Of a stretch of DNA of 64,000 nucleotides, positions 57,046-64,000 are shown piece after piece; positions within the stretch are counted from its first letter, which is position 1; each line of letters starts with the position of its first letter. Under the pieces are notes generated by a model that saw only the letters and a list, made by a program, of their open reading frames with translations, was not told where the DNA came from and ran no database searches. The position numbers and the translations under genes were made by a program. This stretch comes from Isoetes taiwanensis. Taxonomy: Eukaryota > Streptophyta > Lycopodiopsida > Isoetales > Isoetaceae. The stretch spans positions 2,792,001-2,856,000 of the forward strand of contig JAJEKV010000039.1 in the NCBI GenBank assembly GCA_021234155.1, written 5' to 3'.

Positions 57046-57679
57046 AACTTTGAATTTGTGATAACTGCAAGCAGGGAGGAAAAATTGGCTGATGGTTCAA
57101 TCCCAGCAGAAGGCTGATGGTTCAATCCCAGCAGGAAAAATGGTTGAGGATGGTTACTTGAAGATCATGAAGAAAATTAATATTAAACCAATCGTTGAAA
57201 AAACCAAGCCCTTGCACTGCCCAGAACATTTCTGGTTGGGGATTTGAACCCCTTGCCATTATCGGCAATGCCATGGGATGCTTCAAACAACAACAAGAAA
57301 CATTAAACATGCATGTTTTAAAGCAAGAACAAAAAACCCGTTTCTAATGTAACCCATTTCTCTAGATTCAACAGGAATAGTGAATCTGGACCGCATTGTG
57401 AGCTGGGCCGACCCATTTCTGTAGAACAGGAATGCACAAAAGGAATAGAAACCGATTTGTGCAGCATTTGAAACACCGATTTGTGCAGCATTTGCACAAA
57501 AGGAATAGAAACCGAATTCAAACACCGATTTGTGCAGCATTTGAAGGTAGAGGCGGTTTCTAATTCCTGTTCTATGCATCTTTCCCCACAGACCCAAAAA
57601 CACAAATCCGTTGGAAAGATCAAGCAGGGAAGGGGGAACTGGAAACAAGCCGCACAAAGCAAACGATAGGAGATGGGAA

Positions 57680-58066
57680 GCGATCAAGCTTCTGAGGGAA
57701 AGGGACGGAAAGGTTGGATTAAGCCATTTCAGGCTTTTGCAGCGTCTTGGAAGCGGGGATATTGGCAGTGTTTATCTTCGCGAGCTTCGGAGGCCACCGG
57801 ATCTTTGTTTTGCTATGAAGGTTATGGACAAAGCTGCTTTGGCTTCCCCAATAATAAGCTTCCTAGGGCTGACGGAACGAGAAATCCTTGCTTCTTTGGA
57901 TCATCCTTTCTTGCCCGCGCTTTATGCCCACTTTGAAGCGGCTCAATTTTCTTGTTTGGTTATGGAGTTTTGCCACGGCGGTGATCTGCATAGTCTCGGG
58001 GGCGGCAATCCGGCAAATGTTTTTCACGAAGATCTTTGCTTCTTAGCGGACCCAAAACCGGATTGA
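57680..58066 (+). pseudogene. AGCVIII-type protein kinase N-lobe fragment
   Basis: The plus-strand frame shows [20 protein letters not shown] (glycine loop), FAMKVMDK with the ATP-binding lysine, [19 protein letters not shown] (helix C region with the glutamate) and [14 protein letters not shown] (hinge). [10 protein letters not shown] is characteristic of plant AGCVIII kinases such as the D6PK/PINOID group, which regulate auxin transport at the plasma membrane. The sequence breaks off after the hinge. The catalytic HRD-equivalent, DFG/DFD and activation segment are missing, so it cannot be a kinase. Its position inside a transposon marks it as captured. Confidence 0.88.
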
Positions 58067-58827
58067 AAGCGGTTTGCGGGACCCATGCCCTTTTGCGGAT
58101 GAATGCCCATGCCCTTTTCCCCTTTTTTGTAGGGCCGCAGATCCATGTTAGGGCTTCTTGCCGCCGCTGTGGCTGTCGGTTCCTCCGTTCAATCTTCATC
58201 TGCCAATACTGAAATCGTTCCAAGCCCTGCACAGAATTTCCAAGAAAACGTTCAAGAAATGTCTCCCTAACCCGTTAAAAAAACCGGTAAGTATTCTTCC
58301 TTTATGCGAACTTGAGATCTTTTAGTGGATCCGGCCCCATAAAAGCGACCATCGCCGAGCAAGCGGCCATAGCCATAAGACTACACGAAACACCTCCCAC
58401 AAACAAGAATAAAGAATAGGACGTCAAAAAAATTTGAATTTTTACTGGAAAATTCTGGATGGTGATTCCGTCGCATGGAATAACAGAGCGGTGATTCCGT
58501 CCGATGGTATTTGGCAAATGTGATTCCGCCGGAAGGTATAAAACGGACGGCTAGGATGGACCCTACAGACGGATGGCTGGGATCTATCAGAAGGTACACC
58601 TGACATTGTCAGGTACGAATAACGGGGCCTCCGGAACGGATCCCGTTCCCGGAGGGTCTGTGATTCTGCGGGAGGGAATATCTTGCGATGGAATCACAAT
58701 AACCGGGGTAAAAATATTTGCACGCTCTGGGAGGGGCATAGGCCCAGCAGCAGCGGTCACACATTCAGTCTATCCAACTATTTTCTTCAACCCCTCTGCT
58801 AAAGGGATATTTCCTTTGCTACTTGGA

Positions 58828-59355
58828 AACAACTTTCTTCCTCTCCTTACTTACGGCAACTCTATGATCTTGTGACATTGCATGCACATCCAATGCTTTA
58901 ACTGAATGTTAGTGCTTCCTTGTTTAGAAAACGCATTAACTTGCAATGCTTGATGCATAGAGAGCAATACATCCTTTGACGACCATCATCAAGAATCTTT
59001 CTAAAAACCCATGGATGCTTAATAAGCCATTCATCTCTAAATTCTCTCTCACTTGTGACCTTCTTTTTTTTATTCTCTGCTCCAGAATTATTGCCTTCCT
59101 CTCCCTCTATTGGAGTATTCAAATTTGGCACCACGGCCTTTTTAAAAACTGAAATTAGAGAAGCTTGCCTCTTGTCCTTCTTTGGGCGTCCCATCTTCTT
59201 CATCTCTCCTTCCAAAATTGTGAGATTAAATGCCTTTCTAGTTCCTTTTCCGGTAAGGTAATTTGATAGGAAAAAAGATTCAGATTTGAAAAGAAGAATA
59301 GCAATGCAATAAAATACAATACTAAGTAAACAATCAAATTCAAAAAAAATATATC
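58828..59355 (-). pseudogene. hAT transposase 5' fragment, second copy
   Basis: It matches 5391-5918 almost perfectly. The coding part starts at ATG 59203-59201 (MKKMGRPKKDKR) and runs to the same stop at 58898. The next-frame part continues to 58828, where the sequence switches to the end of the 2-kb duplicated unit. Only about 125 residues of the transposase remain. Confidence 0.9.
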
Positions 59356-59970
59356 CTGACTACTGTTACAGTTAAATAGGCTTAAAAGAATTGTTGATAT
59401 CAGATTCAATTGGATCACTGGAGCTATTCTGCAGTTGCCCAATGCATTTCCAGCAAGCCTTAGAGATTTTAGCATTATGCCATGGCAGGAATATGGCATG
59501 ACTAGCATCCATGGGCAAATCGACATATATGGGCTTTTTCGGATAGTTAACAGTCTTTTCTATCTCTGCAATTAAACAAATGATCCAACCGTAGAAATTC
59601 CGATTCATTAAACTTTGCTTCTACTGTAATTTTGCAACAGTCATATCATTTCATTGGCTGACTGGCAATGCACGGTACAACTACAATACATGCAGGGAAC
59701 TACTACAAACATCGGGGCAGTCTACAATAGCGTGTTTAAAATTGGCAATTTCTAGATAAGCAACCATCTGTTTCAGCTGATAACAAATGGAAGAATGAGC
59801 TTACAGAATGATGCCCGAGTCCGAAGTTGCTCTTCCTGCCTCAGTGCCTGGGCATTCAAATTGCTACGATTTTGCCTGGGCATCCGCTTTCTACCATTCT
59901 GTATGGAATAAGAGATTTTTAGCACAACCCATTGATCCATCTCAATCTCATGCTTTGAGCTGCAAAAAAT
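59356..59970 (-). other. Linker with exon-like sequence
   Basis: On the minus strand a piece from about 59572 to 59372 follows AATTGCAG, a possible splice acceptor. It reads IEKTVNYPKKPIYVDLPMDA and on to a stop after NNSFKPI, like a last exon. I do not recognise it. The linker joins the hAT fragment to the duplicated Helitron block and has no counterpart in copy A within the window, since copy A starts at the window edge. Confidence 0.35.
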
Positions 59971-60224
59971 TCTTACCTTTGAACTTGGATTGGTCACAAT
60001 CTTGGAAATCGAAAATTTGTTGGAGCGGGGAAAATACATAATCGGCCAACATCATCTCATAATCGGCGGATCGAGAGAAAGAAAAGGGCTTCTTCATGCT
60101 CAATTTAAGTAACAATACTTCAATTCAAGAATCGGATTGATTCGGTCTCGAAATTTTTTAGAAGAGGGAATTTTGGTTGGCAATATTAATTGCCTACCAT
60201 TCCATGATTCACGTTAAGCCATAA

Positions 60225-63200
60225 CTAGTTATGGGAGCCCATCGTTGATGGGCTAGGTTGATAGATTCTGAGGGTTCGGTATTTGGACCTTGCTTGTTAG
60301 CGAGCTTCTTGACTCAAATGAATCAAATCTCAAGAAGTAAAGGTAAAGGTGACTTCCTACTTGGTTACAGTCGGGTTCTTTAGAATCGTGCTCAAAGTAA
60401 AACTTGTGAAGGCGGATGCTTGAAAAGCTCTTGAGGCGTGGGTTGGGATCCCACCTCCTTAAGGGTTTTTCACAACATAGGGGTTTGTTTTCAAGTAGTT
60501 GCTTCATTTCTCACGATCATTTCATAATGGTTGTATGCATTACTAAATATTGAGATGAAATTAAACTTGTATGCCACATTGATAACTTGAAACCAACACA
60601 AATTATTGTAAAAGCCCGATATGTTGGGTTTCTAGTGTCATATATTAAAAATGGCCACTGAAACCATTTAAGGTGATACTCTTAGACTTATCTATGTGGA
60701 GCGAGAATGTAGCAATTGCTTTGTCTCTAGAGTTACCTATAAATATAGAAAAGTAGTAGTAGTTACTTTGTCCTTAGGGGGTTTGCTTTTTATTCTTTCA
60801 AGTAGTTGCTTTATTCTCCACTATCATTTCACAGTAGTTGCACTCAATTTTACTATTTGAATTGCATGAATGATATAAATGGTACATTATTCTGAGAGCT
60901 CTTGCCAAGTCTGCAAAAAAGCCAGCAATTATTGGTGCCAAGTCTGCAAAAAAGCCAGCAATTATTGGTGCCACAGTTTAACATAATTTATAAATAGAAA
61001 ACAATCTATTGCTAATGTGACAACAATCCAGCTGCAAAAGGCGCACTGAGTGATTCTATTCGCCTTAGTTTATTAGTGATTCTATTTGCTTTAGTTTATT
61101 AGTACAACATAATAAAAGAGGTTAGGAACGAATCCTCTGCTTCACAATGTAGTTCCTGCAATGCACTCTAGAATATTGAAAAAATACGTTGTGGTACATG
61201 AAAATATTATGAGGGGTCAATGAATAACAGCAAGTGTAGGAATAGGAAACATGCAAAATTATTTTTGAATAAGGCGTGTCATGTGTGCAAGTTTCCAAAT
61301 AAGACAGCTCCCTTCTAGTACTTTGCTCACTTATGCAAATTTGCTGAAGAGAATAAGCAAAACGTCTTTGAAGTATCTTAAAACAGCTGTTGTACTTCTC
61401 TACAGAAACACAAAGATTTATTGTAATAAGGAAGCGAGGGACAATAGACTCCACAATATCTTCGTGCCATCCAAGTACAACATAGAAGATTGAAGAAAGA
61501 TTGAAATCCAAAAAAATATTATACCATGCAAACATACCAGCTAACGTCTTATTGGAGTAGTACCCAGCTTTGGCTATCTGAGATCAACCAATATAACATA
61601 TGTAAAATGCAGGCTGAACATCCCTCCTTTGATATCTACATCGGGATATCATCAATGTCAAATAAATGGGAATGCCCAAGCACATCAAGCATTATAACGT
61701 CATAAAATGCGAGTTTGCAAAATCAACGCACGCATAGTGCAATGGGTGAGGCATTGGCTAACCAACAGGAAATAAGTGATACCATTGCATCAATTGGCTA
61801 TGGTCCAATGTAAGGAAAACGTGGCTATTACCTCTATGTTCATTAATCTGAGAGCACCACTGTTCACACCAAGCGGTTGCATAATAGAAATTAAATATCA
61901 TGAACAACCCTTACTCAGGAATTGTTTTAACTTAGAGTTAAGTCAATGTGATTCAAAAACCACGCCATAAAAAGCTGACAGATTATGGTTACGGTCTACC
62001 TCTTACAATATTAGCTTTTCGTTCTTCATTTGTAGTTTGGAAAGAGAAGAATATAATAGAATAGAATAGAAGATAAGGGAACATATTACTTACACTTTTC
62101 ACATAGCAACTCCAGCATCTCCAAATTGCTCATGCATGTGAAAAGGAAGAAGAGTAAGCTTGTGAAGAAACAAACCCAAGTGCATTAAGCTAAGATCTGA
62201 AACATGCCCATAAGAAATAAAAAGCAATAAGAAATTTGCAAAAGAATAAGGCCATAAGAAAAACACCTCACCAAATCAGACCACCATATCTATATGATTT
62301 GGTCATAGCCTTTCCTTCTGTACATGTTTGTGCACGTGGTAAAACTTCGGCAGATCTTTACCTTCAGCATGGAGACTATTCTTGCCAAGGTAACCAACAA
62401 TTAAACTCTCCAGCTATGCCATCTGGCAGCCAAGTCTTTCTTAAATAGTGGTTTAGGCTTTGCACAGACCATTTCGATCATTCTGGTTGATTGTAGCTAT
62501 CTTTGGAATATCTTTGTGTAGCCGATTTATAGAGAAGATGAATGCGTGTTTGTAGAGTTGATGTTTCACATTAAAGTAAGATCTAAAGTTCTCAAATTGC
62601 ATATCTCAAGATATTTAGGCGTTGCACGATCTGCTTCAATCATACCATTTTACCTCTAGCTTCTACAACCATGTTGCCTGCGGTGTCATTTTCCTTCCAT
62701 CTCTGTAAATATCCGCGAGCAAAGGATGCATGTTGAAACCTTCTGCGATATATTGTGGCGATCAACTGCTTTGCCAAAATCTGCACGCATGGCCCGGTTG
62801 ATTAACATCAAAGTCTATAGTTCGGACACCAAAAAGTCCATGGCAATATCTGAAACCATGTGCTATAGTTGAAAAGCCTAGAGCGCCTTCACAAAAGATC
62901 TAAAAGCGTATTTGCGGATGCCATAAACCCCATACTCCAAAGATCACTCCACGATGCATATGAGAGGGCACAAAAACCCCATTGTTTATACATTGTCAGA
63001 TGATTTCGAACCTGTTATCTCAAGCTTGCCTCTAGATAACAGAGTAGAATGGGTATGCAGAATCCGTCTCCGGAACTGGCAAATCTCAAAATGATGCATA
63101 ACACCAACAGAAATGGCAACAGCAATAATCGATGAGCAGGAGGCAGGATGGACGAAATTGGCCTATTGTTATTGGTGCCACGACCGTTGGATCTGCAGCC

Positions 63201-63271
63201 CTAGATCTAAACCGTCCGATCTAGGGCTGGATCCAAATCCAGGAATTACAGTATAACATTATAATATAGGA
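60225..63271 (-). mobile_element. Non-autonomous Helitron, copy B
   Basis: It has the same element and termini as at 251-3292: 5' TCCTATATTATAATG at 63271 (minus), 3' hairpin 60237-60253 and CTAG 60225-60228. Because the flanks are duplicated too, it was copied with its surroundings and not inserted independently. Confidence 0.75.
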
Positions 63272-63644
63272 TATAATAATGATCCCTGATTTCATTCCAT
63301 TCATATTCATATCAGGGTTGGAAATTGATGGGCTGCCCTGACTTTTTTTTGAAGGTCACTTTAAAAAGTGGACTTTCAAATTGCAAGGCATAATATAAAT
63401 TAGACTTTCATGTGCATTGTTAGTGTAAAAGTAACAATGCGCGGACTTAATTTTTTTCTCCTTAAAATACTTAAACATAAAAAGGCACTCGCAATATTTA
63501 ACGCATAAACATTGTATTAACATCGTTAAATTCCAGCAAATCATTCAATTCATAAGAATTTAAAACATAAGAGTTAAGTTAAATATATAAAAGTCATATG
63601 ATTATAGTCAATTTTCAGAAATAAGTACAACATTAATGCTCATT

Positions 63645-63963
63645 TAAATCAAGCATTCTTCGATTCTTCTTCTCACGCCAAAGATTAAAAGCGCCATCAA
63701 CATCAAGCTTCTCTTCTTCTGGTCCCGTCAATGATAAAAAACATGAGCTCATCTAGCATCTTCAAGTCAAGACGAGAGCGATCATCATCTTTTATGTAGT
63801 TTTGCTTTGAGAAACCTCTTTCACAAATGGCCGTACTACTAGGAAGCACTAGTATAATTTGCCACAACTTAGCCAATTGTGGGTGAGCTACAAACCACAT
63901 ATCTTCATCACAACATCGTTCCCAAGAATCAATCATTTTCCATTTTTGACACACCTTCTCCAT
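63645..63963 (-). pseudogene. hAT transposase C-terminal part, copy B
   Basis: The same dimerisation-region sequence as 3668-3958 (VLPSSTAICERGFS). One extra A in the run at about 63736 shifts the frame, so the last ~35 residues of copy A are lost. Homopolymer length is also a common sequencing error. Confidence 0.85.
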
Positions 63964-64000
63964 TTTGACAATAAAATTTACTAACTCTCCTTTGCAACTA

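Larger units (their letters stand above)
56491..58711 (+). mobile_element. Foldback-type DNA transposon with captured kinase fragment
   Basis: The left end TTACCCCGGTTATTGTG (56491) has its exact reverse complement at the right end (58695-58711). The similarity continues inward for some 120 bp and then into arrays of short hairpins on both sides. AAATATTT flanks both ends (56483-56490 and 58712-58719), an apparent 8-bp target duplication; since it is itself palindromic, it could instead be part of the terminal repeats. No transposase is encoded. The interior holds an AGC kinase fragment (57680-58066) and short repeats (AACCGATTTGTGCAGCATTTG at 57450-57545). An 8-bp duplication would suit hAT-related, and 8-9 bp Mutator-related, foldback elements. 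Confidence 0.8.
52489..58827. repeat. Duplicated unit, copy 2 (interrupted)
   Basis: This is the second copy of 49931-51933, expanded to 6.3 kb by a LINE (53372-55237), an extra 350-bp part (55535-55884) and a foldback DNA transposon (56491-58711). At 58827 it joins directly to hAT sequence. Confidence 0.92.
59971..64000. repeat. Large duplicated region, copy B
   Basis: Second copy of 1-4021, truncated by the window end inside the hAT gene. It reproduces the open frames at 61122-61535, 61281-61493 and 63356-63544 exactly, while C/G-rich sites differ. Confidence 0.93.

Noticed and set aside
57235-57270. tRNA gene, because of a GGGGATTTGAACCCC T-arm-like stretch
   Set aside because: No acceptor stem, anticodon arm or D-arm can be fitted around it on either strand; it lies inside the foldback element.

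Overview
This is a transposon-dense stretch of a land-plant nuclear genome. I see no intact, intron-aware host gene in it. The plant assignment rests on a Ty3/gypsy element of Tat/Athila type, a possible CACTA end, Helitron termini, a pentatricopeptide-repeat (PPR) gene fragment and a plant AGCVIII-type kinase fragment. The large, repeat-rich character would fit a big genome such as that of a fern or gymnosperm, but the sequence does not settle the species.

Layout. Positions 1-4021 and 59971-64000 are two near-identical copies of one region. Each holds a non-autonomous Helitron on the minus strand (251-3292 and 60225-63271), followed by a hAT transposase pseudogene (3668-5766; only its 3' part is in the window in the second copy). 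A further copy of the hAT 5' end lies at 58828-59355. From 5919 a possible CACTA end leads into 7-18 kb of unrecognised repetitive DNA. That DNA is studded with a hairpin built on CTCGACTCATGAGTCGAG, and a Helitron carrying a 1.9-kb purine-only tract (13436-15491) interrupts it. Next come an ~800-bp tandem array (21433-24180), a 315-bp array (24186-25000) and a 19-bp minisatellite (25229-25956). An 11.1-kb gypsy element with 576/581-bp LTRs follows (26477-37572, coding on the minus strand), and then a second block of the same 19-bp minisatellite (38257-39412).

Positions 39889-42632 form a Helitron that has picked up pieces of at least two host genes: a G-patch splicing factor like SPF45/DRT111, and zinc-ribbon exons like RNA polymerase I subunit RPA12. 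From 43 to 49 kb there are scattered exon-like host gene fragments, including a PPR pseudogene. From 49931 to 58827 a 2.0-kb unit is duplicated. The second copy has been interrupted by a 5'-truncated LINE with poly(A) tail and a 16-bp target duplication, and by a 2.2-kb foldback-type DNA transposon carrying the N-lobe of an AGC kinase. The first copy preserves the empty LINE site.

Caution on data quality. The duplicated copies are almost identical in AT-rich stretches. Their differences pile up at CAG/CTG/CCG/CGG sites, often as small indels. This looks more like systematic base-calling error at CHG sites than like evolution, and it probably breaks some of the reading frames seen here.
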